Part shown: positions 10,893-23,855 of the stretch, in pieces
How positions within the stretch are numbered: the first letter of the stretch is position 1
Layout of the letters: each line of letters opens with the position of its first letter
Origin: Paramecium octaurelia
Lineage: Eukaryota; Ciliophora; Oligohymenophorea; Peniculida; Parameciidae
Assembly: GCA_905182995.1 (NCBI GenBank)
Contig: CAJJDP010000004.1
Span: forward strand, 1 to 64,000
Direction of reading: 5' to 3'
Length of the DNA stretch: 64,000 nucleotides
The notes under the pieces: generated by a model
Told to the model about the DNA's origin: nothing
Databases searched by the model: none
Seen by the model: only the letters and a program-made list of their open reading frames with translations
Translations under genes and position numbers: made by a program

Positions 10893-13800
10893 TCAATTCA
10901 CTGAATGATAACAGAAACTTTTGAATATATCTTTATACTAACTCGCTAAATCTTCATATTTCTAAGCTTATTCAACTCTATTTCTTCTCTATAGAGCACT
11001 TGCTAATTAATTGATTTCTTAATAATCTTAATCATGTGTTTTAAACTAAAGAGCCACATAGTAAAATTTAAAAGATTCTTCAAATCTATTCATTTTAAAT
11101 AATATATTAGCTAAGAAAGTTAACAGATATACCTTTGTTAAAATATAAATATGTAACTTTAGGGTTTTTCTCAATCGCTAAATCAAAAAGTTCCAAAGCT
11201 TCTTCAATTCTACTCATCCTCTCTAGTGTAAGAGCTAGATAATTATTTGATTAAACATTCCTTTGCCATTATAATAGTCATGATTTTGTGGGTTTAATTA
11301 AATAGCAGAATCCAAATATTCCAATGCTCCTTCATATCTTTTCATTTTATATAGTGTTTCTGCTGAAAAATTTAAAATATTTATCTACCTTTGAAATATT
11401 TATATTCAGAATTTTCAGGGTTTTTCTAAATTGCTAAATCATAATTAATCAATGCTTCTTCACCTCTATTCATTTTCTCTAAAACATTACCTTATACATT
11501 GTTCTATAGAATTTACCTTTGTTGAAATATTATTCAGAATTTTCAGGGTATCTCTAAATGGCTTAATCATAATGTTAAAGTGCTTCTTCGAATCTATTCA
11601 TTTTACTTAATACATTAGCTATTTAGTTAAGTGATTTCATTGTACCTTTATTAATAAAAAACTCAGAATTTTCTGGATTTTTCGATATCGCTAAGTCATA
11701 ATATTAAAGGGATTCATTTAACATATTCATTGTCTATAGTGTATTTGCTAAGTGATTAAAATTATAGTATTTACCTTTATTGAAATAACAGTTAGAATTT
11801 TCAGGGGTTTCCAAAATAGACTTGTCATAATATTGTAAAGCTTCTTCAAATCTATCCAATTATTCTAAAGTTTATGCTTTAATTCACAGACATGCCTACC
11901 TTTTGCAAAATAATAGTTAGAATCAGATTTTCTCAAAATTGCTAAATCAAATTACTAAAGAGCATCATGAAATCTATTCATTTTAACTAATGTATTACCT
12001 AAACACCACTCTACATTAAATATACCTTTATTAAAATAAAAATCTGGATCCTTAGAATTTTTTATTATTGCTTAGTCATGGTATATCAGCGCTTTCTCAA
12101 AATGATTCATTTTCTTTAAAGTAATTGCTTTAAAGTTATAGAGATTTTTAATATACCTTTGTCATTGTAATAGTTTGAATTTTCAGGGGCTATTTAAATA
12201 GCTATGTCATAATATTACAACGCTTCTTCAAATCTGTTCATTTTATCTAATATATAAGCTAAGCAGTTATTCTGAATTTAATGTACCTGAAACAGAATAA
12301 ACATCAGATTTTTCAGGGTTACATTTAATTGCTAAAGTACAACACTACAAAGCTTTTTCATATCTATTCATTTTTTCTAACATAAAGGCTAAAAATTAAA
12401 CTTATTGTATTCTACCTTAGCAAAGATATTGATTATCTGGATTATTGTTAATTTCAATATTTTTCCCATTAGCTAGTTCAAAGAAATCTAATGCCTCTTC
12501 AAGTCTATTCATAGAACCTAATATGAAAGCTAAAATATTGGCGTAGTAATTACCTTTTACAAAATATTGGCGAGAATCTTCAGGGTTATTATCAATAGCT
12601 AATGAGTTAAATTCTAAAGCTTCTTCAAATCTATTCATGGAAATTAGAGCTTATGCTATGAAATAGACATGTAATCCAAGTACCTTTGCCAGAATAATAT
12701 TTTGAATTTTTATCATCTTTCATAATGGCTTAATCAAAATATACCAAGGCATTTTCAAATTAGTTCATTTTAATTAATGCTTCGCCTTAGTAATGAGAGA
12801 GATTGTAATTTACCTTTAAGATAATAATTAAAGGAAATTTCAGGATTCTTCTCAATAGCACTATCCAAAAAATGAATTGCTGCGCTTAATCTATTCAAAC
12901 CCATTAAATCAAGAGCTATAAAATTTCTTAATGCTAAACCTTTATTAGTATAATAGGTAGAATCTTCAGGGTTTTTTTGAATAGCTAAACCATTATATTC
13001 AAATGCTTATTCAAATCTCCTCATATTGGATAAAGTCATTGCTATGAAATTAAATAGTAATAATTCTACCTTTATAATAATAATAATGTGATTCTTCAGG
13101 CTATTTTTCAATTGCTTAATCAAATAAATTTAATGCCTCTTCAAATCGATTCATGTTTCCTAATGTGCTAGCTAAGAAATTATCAATAGTATTTCAACCT
13201 TTGTTAAAATAATATAGAGAATTTTGAGGATTCTTTTAAATAGCTAAATCATAACATTTCAAGGCTTCGTCAAATCTATTCATTTTGCTTAAAGTTGTCC
13301 CTTTAAGATATAGAGAGATAATCATGTACCTTTGTTGTTGTGGTATTCAGATTTTTCAGGATTCATTTTAATAGCTTAATCATAAAATTGCAATGCTTCT
13401 TCAAGTCGATTCAATTTTTTTAGTGTAATTGCTTTTGAAATTATATAAATTCTAATTTACCCTTACTAAAATAATAGTCTGAATTTTCATGGCATTTCTA
13501 AATAGATTAATCATTATAACCCAATGCTTCTTCATCTCTATTCATTTTAGATAAAGTAAGAGCTATTAAATGATCTTGATAATTTATACCTTTGTTATAG
13601 TAAAATGTAGAATTTTAAGGGTTTTTCTGAATAGCTTAATCATAATATTGCAATGCTTCTTCAAATCGATTCATTTTCTTTAGAATAATAGCTTAAATTA
13701 TTCAAGTTTTTAACATACCTTTGCTATTAAAATAGTCTGATTCTTCAGGCTATTTTTCAATTGCTTAATCAAATAAATTTAATGCTTCTTCAAATCGATT

Positions 13801-14352
13801 CATGTTTCCTAATGTGGTAGCTAAGAAATTATCAATAATATTTCAACCTTTGTTAAAATAATAGAGAGAATTTTGAGGATTCTTCTAAATAGCTAAATCA
13901 TAATACTCCAATGCTTCATCAAATCTATTCAGACTCTATAAAATTGTTGCTATAATTTAAAAGAATTTAAGTAAACCTTTGATATCAAAATAGTATGAGT
14001 TTTCAGAATGTTTCTAAAGACATTAATCACAAATTTTCAATGCTTCTTCAAATCTTTTCATTTTTAATAAAATGATAACTAACCAATTATTCTGTTTTTT
14101 TACCTTAATTAACATAGTAACCTGAAGGACCATTTTAATAACCAGATTTCTTAGAGTTTTTCAAAATAGATGAATCATAATAATCTAAAGCTTGTCCAAG
14201 ACGATTTAATTTATCTAAAGTATTTGCTAGACATAATGTACTCTATTAATAAAATAGGATTCTTTCTCTAACCAACCCTTAAAATAATATGACTTTCTGT
14301 CTCCTTATTTTGTTTAAAATTTAGGTTTTCTTGGTAAATTAATGAAATTCAT
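10893..14352 (-). CDS. Tetratricopeptide repeat protein with an intron in nearly every repeat
   Basis: About two dozen TPR units follow one another on the minus strand, each roughly 130 bp: 34 codons plus an intron of about 22 to 28 nt. A typical unit reads MNRFEEALEFNSLAIDNNPE then YF.KG, with the intron always after the Lys codon of the KG/KA position. Examples are introns at about 12533-12556 and 12396-12418 (GTA...TAG). TPR helices form a superhelical protein-binding scaffold. The start ATG at 14352-14350 gives MNFINLPRKPKF before the first repeat. The last repeat is followed by a charged tail of about 70 residues ending at TGA 10895-10893. Total length is about 900 residues. The exact boundary of the first intron is uncertain. 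Binding partner unknown. Confidence 0.93.
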
Positions 14353-17300
14353 TCCCTTTTATTATTCGTTGTGATTTTTCCTTTTGAATTATTCCTAAAT
14401 GAGCATAAAATTTCATCAGCTCACAACTAAAAATTAATGCAAGTTTGACATTACCAATACTAAATTATCTCGATGTTACAATCATATACAATATATTGCA
14501 TCATTTAATAAAATAATAAAATACCCTTTACAGAATCATTATAATGTTTTTTTCAGAACTGTTAGAAACCATTAAAATCCAATCCAAAATTAATTTCAAA
14601 TAGATACTTGTTTTTTAATTATAAACCAGAAACAATTTTCAAGTATATTTGCTTTTATAATTTAGAGATTTATCATATACTATAAATGGAAGCAGCATTG
14701 TTCTTCAGCCTATTGAATTTTAGATGTAGATTTTTGAAGAAGATGTTTTCAAAAATTGTTATCCTATATTAACTTAGTGTTGAAAAAAAAAAAGAAATTC
14801 TATTTTGAGGAAAATTTTATTCAAGAAATCTTTAAACATCATAAACAATGAATGAAAAATACACCATTTTATTTGATAAATTAAAATAATTTAATGCAAA
14901 GAAAATATAATTGAATTTATATTTGTAAGATTTCAATAGAATTATGTTGTTATAATGTGGATTTAGGATATTGTGTTTTAAACATAAATTTTGAAAAGCT
15001 CTTTATTATTACATTCAATTTACATTAAAAGTTTTGAATTAGGCTATTCTTTTTAGTGATAAAATTTCGAGCTCTGAGACTTATTATACAGCTTATTCAA
15101 TTAATTTTAACATGCTTTAAGCTTATTTCAAAACTTCTAGCTGCACTAGTGAAGGCAATTAGCTTCGACTTAATCTTATTCATGAATGAACATTATTTTT
15201 CCATTAGATTTAGATTTCATTATTACTTCTAATCAACTCTAGTCTTACACAATGGCTTTACTTCATCAGATTATTTCTATTATTATTAGTATCTTAAATT
15301 GCTTATAATAATATGTATTCGAAAAGTCTCATAATTTATTTAAGTTATTAAAAATTGCAATATCATTATTTTCTTTCTATTCAAGTTATTCTAACTAAAA
15401 ATTTATTTCCTTTAACTATGCCTAATAATTTAATGATTTTTTGGGCGTTTTGGAAAAATTCTTTGAAGTTGAAATATATTGTTTTTAATTATGATGACTT
15501 ATTCTATTGTGGCTTATTTGATAAAATAAAAAAAATTTTAATTATGATGAAATTAAGAAATTGTTAAATGTTGCAAACAGCTTAAATATTTTCAATTTTT
15601 TAGGGTTCTATGCTTCCTGCTTAAGATAACCTTTACAATATTTGAATCAAGTGAGAAATCAGTAGTTAGACAATTTAAATTGCTGCATTTTAATAAATAT
15701 CAATAAAAAAGTATTGTCTAAATAATAATTATCATAAATTTAACTATTATGCTGCATCTTATTCTAATTATTTAGCATAATCTCTTTGAGTTGCTGTATT
15801 TTTAACAGAAAATTTTGATTTTTCAACATAGAGGATATATTTTCAATTTTATATTTAATTTTAGAAATTCTCACATCTATTATATTAGAAAAATTAGAAA
15901 TTCAAACAATAATCTATTGATAACAATATTCCAAAGGAAACATTTTTCTTCTTTATTAGCCAACTAATCTTGATAATGTCATTATAATCAAAATTGAAAC
16001 TCAAGCAAAAGCAATTATGCTTGCAGTGGAAGTAGCTTGTTTCATATGAGAACAACTTTATTTCTGTTTCATTTATCTTATTTCGGAATTTACATGAGAT
16101 TAAACAGAATCCGAATATTTATATAATATCATTATAGTAGAAATGAATTAGTGTTCTATTCAACTTTATAATGAAAATACTCAAATTCAATTCTTTCCCC
16201 AAATTCTAGAAAGAACAATCTTAATAAAAATTATTGAATTAACTTAATATTAGATTCTATCCCTTATCTGTAATGAGAATTTTTGAAGTTCATGTAATTT
16301 TTATTTAAGTTCTCCATATAAACCTTAAAATTTAAGTCCCCTTTAACAATGTGTTAAATAAGAAACTAATGAGGATTTCTACTCTTTTAGAAATTGCAAT
16401 CGATAAATTAGCTAAATCATTCACATTCCATTGTAATATATTTCAAAATGAAATGATATATATAATGCTTAATTTGTGAGCCAGAATCATAAATAAGAAG
16501 GAAATAGTCAGAATTTGAATCTTTTCTTTGGTGTTTCAAAATTTTATGTATTCATAGGATAACATATCATTAGAACAATAACTAACAAAAATATTTAGAG
16601 TTGTTTGGTATTCAATGATTGAATTTTTTTAAAATAGTAATTTGATGGATTTTGAAAGAGTTCCTTGAGTAACTTTTGTCCTTTATAGCCTTAATCTCCT
16701 TATCCTAATATATCTACTTTGTATCACTGTCAATTACAGGAGATTTTTAATATCAAAGGCAATCATGATGTTAATTTATTCAAATCATCAAAAAAATCCT
16801 ACTTTCTCATATTTTCCTAATAACATTGTCTCAAATTAACTAATATCAAGGAATGAGATAAGATGCAGTTTCATAATCAAGTATTTTTTTTAGTGAACTC
16901 TGATAAGGAAAAAAAATAATCAGTGATTAAATATTTATAAAATAATTATGCGAGAGTTAAATGGTTTTGCATCTTGACATCTAGCAATTAAAGAAACTTT
17001 CGAATGGTTATAAGCTGCAACTTTGCTGCTTAATAGTTTGTTAAAATGCTTGAAAATTATTTAACTAACAAATTTAAGAACTAATTATATACTTCATACA
17101 AGTACTTTTTTCATTTTTGAAAGATTGAGACAACTCCATATCAAGGATTTCTTAATTCAGCTCAATACGCAAGATTCAAAGAATTATTCAATTCGCTTAT
17201 ATTAACCTAAAATCTGTAGGCTGTTTATAATTTATTTAATTCTAAAATATGATTTGGCAGATTGAAAAGTTTAGTTTTTCTTTTATAATAGCATTATTGT

Positions 17301-17609
17301 AGAATTTTAGGAATCAGGATTAATCAGTACATTAAATTTCAAAATAGACTGAAGAATAATCTCACCTAAAGAATTAAACAATTTCTGATTTCCTTCTCAT
17401 GTTAAATCTTCTTTCATCCTATATTCAAAGCAATTTCTTGTTAATATCATTTAATTTAAATTCTTCAATATTTTTTCTTATATTATTTGTATCCTGAAGG
17501 CTATTATTTCTTATTCTCAAATTACTTCCATCTAAGAATTTTGGTTGTATCAAATCAAAATTATATTATAAGTTTCTATTCGAATAATTATTAATTTTAT
17601 AATTCAAAT
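14353..17609. other. 3.2 kb without a confident gene
   Basis: Very AT-rich, with long ciliate-code frames but no recognisable domain, apart from the weak ORF at 15186. Stretches near 16300-16450 and 16640-16780 read like coding DNA on the minus strand for 30 to 50 codons and are then cut, which could mean decayed genes. Confidence 0.5.
15186..15494 (+). CDS. Possible hypothetical membrane-like ORF
   Basis: 102 codons from ATG 15186 to TGA 15492-15494, with a hydrophobic centre (ALLHQIISIIISILN) and Phe/Ser-rich remainder. Open sequence also precedes it in other frames, so it could be one exon of a larger or decayed gene. No family recognised. Chance is a real alternative. Confidence 0.22.
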
Positions 17610-18330
17610 ATGGATAAGCCTCCTTAGTAAGAAGAAAAACATTTATTTAAAATAGTGTTAATTGGTAATGGAATTTGCAATTAGTATAAGGTGATTCAAG
17701 TGTTGGAAAATCAAATATTCTTTCAAGATTTACCAAAAGATAGTTTAATTTTGACAGCCAACCAACTATAGGAGTTGAATTTGCTACTAGATCATTAACA
17801 GAAAATGGGAAAATAATTTAAGCTTAAATTTGGGATACTTGTGGATAAGAGAGATATAAATCAATAACAAGCGCATATTACAGAGGAGCAGTCGGAGCTA
17901 TGTTAATTTATGATATCACAAAACAAAAAACATTTGAAAATATAGAAAAATGGATCTAAGAATTGAAAGAGTATGCAGAGACTAATGTAGTAGCTATGTT
18001 GATTGGGTAAGATACTTATAATAAATAGAAATAAAGCAGATTTAAAAGCTTAAAGAAAAGTTCCTAGCGATAAGGCCGCTTAATTTGCAGAAAACCATAC
18101 AATGGCATTTATGGAAGTGAGCGCATTTGATGGAACGAATGTTGATCTAGCATTTTCAAGACTTATTAATGGTATTTTGTTACTTATTTAGAGAAATATA
18201 TTAATTAATAAATAAATAGTCTTTAGCAGAAAATTAGGATTAATCATTACAGCAGTAGATGCAGAGTAGGAATAACATGCAAATTCAATAATCCTAATGT
18301 AATTAATCATAAGACACTTGTTGCAAATGA
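17610..18330 (+). CDS. Rab11-family small GTPase
   Basis: Protein of 216 residues after removal of three introns (17665-17690, 18007-18028, 18172-18193). It starts [20 protein letters not shown]. The nucleotide-binding motifs are complete: P-loop GDSSVGKSN, switch [28 protein letters not shown] and the ETSA-equivalent [17 protein letters not shown] and [18 protein letters not shown] are hallmark Rab11/Rab25 text, and a Cys replaces the usual Ala in DTAGQ. The C-terminus is Gln-rich and ends DTCCK, providing the double-Cys prenylation site. Rab11 proteins direct recycling-endosome traffic and, in ciliates, contractile vacuole and membrane recycling. Intron 3 ends in TAGAG, fixed by the need to reach the CC frame. 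Convergent with the leucine-rich gene at 18553. Confidence 0.96.
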
Positions 18331-18552
18331 GATATAAATGTATATTTAGAAGAAAAAATAGTATTTCCATAATTTATAGAATTAACTCATTATCATTCTT
18401 ACTTAAGAATTTGAAAAGAACTCTACATGTTTGTTATGTATTAAAATTATTTATAAAATTAACAATCAAATAATTGTTTATCCCCTTTTTCAGTGAAAAA
18501 TAGATGAATTGAATAATACTTTTGATATATTTAGAAATACTTCAATAAATCA

Positions 18553-20208
18553 TCACTAAAATTAATATAAATCATTTAAAAATTGTATAACTTCCGGTTC
18601 GAATTTGTACTTATCAAGTTTAAGCATAACAGAAACATATAATTTTTTTAAATTTAATAATTAATCCATTCTTTTAGGAACTAAATTACTTCTCAATAAA
18701 TAGATATTATTCATGGCAAAATCATTTATTAGTTTGGATTTAATTTCTTCATTGAAATAGATATTCATTGTCATTAATTTCATCTGAACAAAGGCTGCCA
18801 AAATAAGACTTATTTAGCTAGTTTCAATTAAATTGTTCTTAAGGTATAATTGTAATCTTAAGATGGTTCTGCAATTTTATAATGCCTTCTAAAGAAATAT
18901 TATATGATCATAATTTAATCTTGCATTATTAAACTTTAAAGTGATATCAGAACAGTTTGATTGCTCTAATTCACATCCAAAAATGTCTAATGTATTGTAA
19001 GTTTGGATAGTGTTGTTTAAATTTAAAAAAAGCTTTTTATAAGTAAAGTGAACTAAAATACTAAAATCAGGGGATGGAATTGTGTGTTAATCGCTAAGAC
19101 AAACCGTATCAGTTAAAAATAAGTTCAAAGATCTCAATTATTTTTTGTTAATAATATTCTCTTCTTAAATTTTTGTATTGAATGATTAACAAAAAATATT
19201 GCTACTTAAATCGAGAGAAAATGTATCTAGTAGAGGAATTTTCATCACTGTGTTTAAAAGATATTATAATTTTCTTATATCTTAGTTTGACTTGCTAAAA
19301 TTAAGACTTAAATTTTTTAATTATTTCAATGATTCTAATACAGTAAGTATTGATTAAAAGAATTGTGTGGTCAATGATATACTAGAAAAATTTAATGAGA
19401 GCTATTCAATTTTATATGCAAATTCATGAATTGAAAAATGAATTTAATTGAAGTTACTTACTGAGCTAACATCTAGCTATAAAATTTTTAAATTCTTCGA
19501 GCAAGCAAAACATTTTGAAACAATTTATTAAAAAATTTCAGAATTTTCAAAATAACAGTTTCCAAAATTCAATTTTAAAATTTCTAGCTTTTAGGCTTTT
19601 GAAAAATAATTAAGTATATACGATAATAGGGATATTTCTACTTCATAAAACTTTTATTCTTATATTGTCATACAAAATGACTTTAAATTAGAAAAATTAC
19701 AAGTTTCGGATGGAATCATCCTATTTTTTTTGTTATATGATACATTTTGGTGTTGCTTAGGGTTGATAAATATATTGAGTTCTTCAACAGCATTTACATT
19801 TAGGATTTATGGAAAATAAGCTATGGCTCTCAAATTTATATCAATTGGAAGAACAGATATTTAATAATAAACTACTTTTTAAATTTTTAATTTTTTCAAA
19901 GATTCCAAATATCTAAATACACCTTTTTTTTGAGAAGCTATTGTAAAACCATTAATTAAGGCCAATACCTTAATTTATAAATTTTCCTCTTTCTTTGTAA
20001 CTTCATCTATTTACTCTTTTAGTTAATCAAAATCTGATTTTATTCTCTGCTTTAAAATCACTTTTAATTTATCATTTTTTATGCTAACATCTTCCAATTT
20101 GGTTAAAAACAAAGTTTTTGCTTTGCTCTTTTAATTTGATAATTGGGATGAAATCGTTCTTCTTTTACCAAGTTTAGAGGGATAATCAATCGAAATGGAT
20201 TCATTCAT
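18553..20208 (-). CDS. Leucine-rich repeat-like protein
   Basis: Uninterrupted ciliate-code frame of 551 residues, ATG at 20208-20206 and TGA at 18555-18553. The N-terminus is basic and Ser/Lys-rich (DYPSKLGKRRTISSQLSNQK) followed by a Lys/Glu helix. The remaining 400 residues contain irregular leucine-rich stretches such as LKNLSLNFS, LRSLNLFL and LKKLYVSV, spaced 25 to 40 residues apart. This fits divergent leucine-rich repeats of the F-box/LRR kind common in ciliates, but no F-box is visible. No signal peptide or membrane span is seen, so it is probably cytosolic. Convergent with Rab11, leaving 222 bp between stops. Confidence 0.65.
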
Positions 20209-20539
20209 ATTTTTAAATAAGAAAAATTATTAGTTAAAATTTTAGCTAGAATTTTTACTTAAATTATAAACATTCAATAATAACTTCTACTCAATTTTGC
20301 TCCTATAATTAGATATCTTTAAGAATTTGAATTTATACACAAAAATCAAATGTAAAATGAAAATTTAGACAGGAATTAATAATTTTTTGGTTATCAATCC
20401 ATTTGGGGACATAATTCTTATCTTAAAATTGAATCTTAATGATTAAGATATTTAAACGATGAAATGCTCAAATAAAACAAGTTTCATATTTTAATTTTTT
20501 TTACCCTTATATAATAATCAATTAAAAAAAATTTCCGCT

Positions 20540-21852
20540 TCAGGCCTTCCCTTTAAAATTAAAATTACATAGAGCTAATTACATAGCAACTAAGGGACTG
20601 AGCGGACTCATAAAATCCAAGTGAAATTAATCTTTGTCAATTTTTCCAAATTAAACATAAATGAGATCTCTTTCTTCTCCTTTTAACACTAATTAAAAGT
20701 TCTTTACAGAGGCTTTTTTAACTCTGCCAAAAAAATCTAAGGTGTATAATTTCTACTCTAATTTTCAATATTAATAAATATTACATTATTACGTATTTAT
20801 AATTTAAGGTTTACGACTAATAAATTAGACAATTTCTTTTTCGCTTTTTCTTAAAACTAAAGCCATCCTTCTTGGTCTACCTTTATTTTCGTAATTTGTA
20901 TCAAAAAATACACTCCCTAATTACACTCTCATCTTTTTAATAGAATTTGATTCTTTCTTTTTCGATCCACTATCAAATAAATAATAATCTGCCTTAGATT
21001 GTTTGCTTTATTCAACTTTTCCTAATATTTATCCTTAATCTTTTTGTTTAAATTCGCTGTCTTATGTAATAATAAACTTATTCTTATTTAAAGACTTCTT
21101 TGCTGCTAATAGAAATTAATTATTGTGACACCAATACATCTTATATTTTGGCATAAATCTATTGAGTCCTGATTTATCTCGTACAATTTTGCATTAAAAC
21201 ATACCTTCAGTAGGTATTGGATTAATTAAAAATGATAACAATTAGTCAGGCAAGTTTATTTGAGTTATGTTTACAGAATATGGGCAAACAGGAGGCATAG
21301 GTATTAAATCAGATATTGCAGCTTCTAGAAAATCGCAAATTTCTATTTGACACTCTTCTACCTCTTATTTCTCAATTTATTCAAGTTTTTCTATCTATTC
21401 TAAATATTATTATTATTTTTAAATTTCTTCTAAAACCCAATTATTACTTGTTTCTATTGCATCCCGTTAACATTATTAAGATTAACTAACTTGTTTTGAT
21501 AAAATTAATGGATCTAAGATATCTTAAGAAGCTCCCTATGGAATTTCCAATAATTTAAATTCACCAACTCCCTCTCCTATTGAGTCACACGATTATTTTT
21601 TCTCTTAATTAAATATGTTCTTTTCAAATGTGAATGTATTAAGATCAATATCGCAGGCCTCATAGCTAGCTCCTCCAACACCTAAATTCTTTTTATAGTT
21701 CTTATTTTTAGTTATGACTTTTGTTGACTTGCTATCTAAAATCAAATTTCTACATTTTTATCAACTTCTTAACTTAATCCTAAAGTATCTAAGCAAATTT
21801 TTGGAGCACACTTATTATCTTCATCTGAGTCTGAGATATTGTTTAAAAACAT
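20540..21852 (-). CDS. Tubby-like protein
   Basis: The C-terminal half matches the Tubby domain. It opens with FQCKIVRDKSGLNRFMPKYK (family pattern: IQC.IRRDKSGL...PTY), continues FLLAAKK, and closes with NYTLDFFGRVKKASVKNFQL, then YVQFGKID and MSPLSPLVAMQLALCNF, the end typical of the family. Tubby domains bind phosphatidylinositol 4,5-bisphosphate and carry membrane proteins, notably into cilia. The N-terminal half is acidic and Gln-rich with a coiled stretch (EQIEKLEQIEKQEVEE). At least two short introns are needed, one near the N-terminus around 21735 and one within the domain near 20760; their exact borders are not settled. TGA is at 20542-20540. Confidence 0.9.
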
Positions 21853-21884
21853 ATTAATTTAAATATATAGATATTAAGTGAATT

Positions 21885-22847
21885 TCAATGATTTTTAATA
21901 CCGACATTTTTTACAATCTACTTAAAATTTTCTTGGTTGTACGAAAGTTTTCTATCGCAAACAGATTTACTATTTTGAATAAATGAAATTTTATTAATGC
22001 TAGGTTAGCTTCGCTTTAGTTTAATCAAATATTTAAAGTCAGCATTTTTCTTCAATAAATATGTCATTCTTTGGCTTTTGGATACTCTGCTTAATAAACA
22101 TAATAGCATATTGAGAGTATCATCTTCACTCAGCAGTTCTGGGTCTATTCTGTTAGTCAAAATTCCAGTTTGTATCGTTTCATTAGTAGGAGATGTTAGA
22201 GTTAAGTTTGTTCGTGTTTTATTGATTTCAGATTATAAGCTATTAATTTTTGATTTTAATTGTGTTATCTATTGGATTGAATCTTATTCTTTATTTAATT
22301 GATAAGAGCTAACTCGTTTAGCCGCTAACAATTCTATTCTTATTTCTTCTATTGTTTTTTTCTGTTGATCATTTATAGCATTTAACTATTATAATGTGCT
22401 AACATCACTCTAACTTTTCTCTTAATACTCTTAGAGTTCATTTGTTAAAAATTCAATTTAATTATTCATTTATGCAATTTATTAGATTTGTTATTAAATC
22501 ACCTTTTACTAATCGCAAACTTATTATTGCATCTTTAATAATTCTTCATTTTTGTTGTGATCCCTTTATTATAATTACTTAAACAACTATTCATCATTTG
22601 AACTTTCTTTGCAATTAAAAGTTTACAGCGTGTAAATTTTCTATTTTGTTGTTGGAAAATGTGATTATTCAGTTACTCTTCTCATTATTTTCTACACTTA
22701 TTCTCTGGTGAGAGATTATTATTTTTTTGATTATGGAGTGACTTATTCAGATTGTTAAGATAGAGAGGAAACAGTTATGTCTGGCACAGGGATTCTATCT
22801 ATCATTCTTTCTAATTCTCCATAATTCTAAACTATATTGATATTCAT
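21885..22847 (-). CDS. Coiled-coil protein, unknown function
   Basis: A single open frame of 320 residues, ATG 22847-22845, TGA 21887-21885, with no intron needed. The N-terminal 80 residues are Ser/Thr/Gln-rich (PVPDITVSSLSQQSEQ). Residues of about 100 to 220 form a Gln/Glu/Leu-rich coiled coil. The C-terminal 100 residues include SEDDTLNMLLCLLSRVSKS. No enzyme motif. Only 32 bp separate its stop from the start of the Tubby-like gene on the same strand, so the spacing is extremely tight. Possible structural or basal-body protein, but nothing in the sequence proves it. Confidence 0.75.
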
Positions 22848-22956
22848 ACCGTAATATATTCATCCATTTTATATTTTAAATTATTTTAACGATAGACAAT
22901 TTTTATCAGGCATAGTTAATAATAAAATTCACTACTTCATTACCATAATAAATAGG

Positions 22957-23652
22957 ATGATTTAAGAATGTAAGTATTGCAAAACCCTTTTGACATTAAC
23001 ACAACAACACTATCATCAATACCTTTGCCCTTCTCAGTAATTCTTGAAATAAATGAGTCAATTAAAATTTTTACTATCCAATGCAAAAATATCAAGTTAA
23101 CAATTCAGCTAGATAAAAGAGATTCTAAAGTTGAATTTCAAAGTTATCTACAAGGATGATCTCATAAGCAATAATAAATTATTTAATGATTCATTTGAAA
23201 AACAAGAATTGATAGGGGAAGATATATTTTTCATGAATTCTAATGTTTCGAACTATTTCGAGGATAATATAGGAAATTAAGTTTGCAATTTGAGTACATT
23301 TCAGGAAAAAACAGAAAATCCAAATGAATCCTTCCATAGCAGCCACTCTGAATTTTTTGATTACATCTCTCAAATAGATAATCAAATTTAAGATTCATCG
23401 ATAATTGTCAAAAAAGAAATATTTACAATTTCTGAACTGCTCTAAAATCTATCTTTTAAGGAAGAATATTCATCAAGAAGTCCAAAAACACTTGAAATGA
23501 ACCAAAATAATAAGGTTAATTGCCAAATGTGTAAAAAACAATTCAAAAATACAAAAACTCTGAAGAAACATTAGAAAAATATTCACAAACATACAATAGT
23601 GATCTCTACAAACTTGAATTAGTAGGAGATATAGCTAGAGGCTGCTCTTTGA
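22957..23652 (+). CDS. Zinc-finger protein with fingers at both ends
   Basis: Intronless frame of 231 residues. The first codons already encode a finger-like CKYC...H.H...C motif (ECKYCKTLLTLTQQHYHQYL then C). Near the C-terminus is a classical C2H2 finger: CQMCKKQFKNTKTLKKHQ, with the second His five residues on (C-x2-C-x12-H-x4-H). The 150 residues between are acidic and Ser/Asn-rich without a fold signature. C2H2 fingers bind DNA, RNA or protein. Transcribed away from the coiled-coil gene at 22847, with 109 bp between the two starts. Role unknown; the two-ended layout is unusual. Confidence 0.75.
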
Positions 23653-23855
23653 TCAATATTACATATTAAGACTTATCTCCAATAAAATTTATTTATATTA
23701 AGAAATGCTAAAAGTCTATTAATTATTTTTTGGTCTAACTATTATTATTGAATATGTATTATAGAATAAATTTTAGTGAATATTGAATCTCTTAACACCC
23801 TTTTCCTATATCAGAGGTTTAATTTATTTTATTTATAGTTATAACATATTTAAAT

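Noticed and set aside
11100-14250. The 130-bp periodicity as a CRISPR array or satellite
   Set aside because: The repeats encode TPR units in one consistent frame and the variable parts are introns and coding divergence.
19384-19475. A possible 60-nt intron (GTAAGT...TAG) in the leucine-rich gene
   Set aside because: The frame is open straight through, and 60 nt is about twice the usual intron size here.
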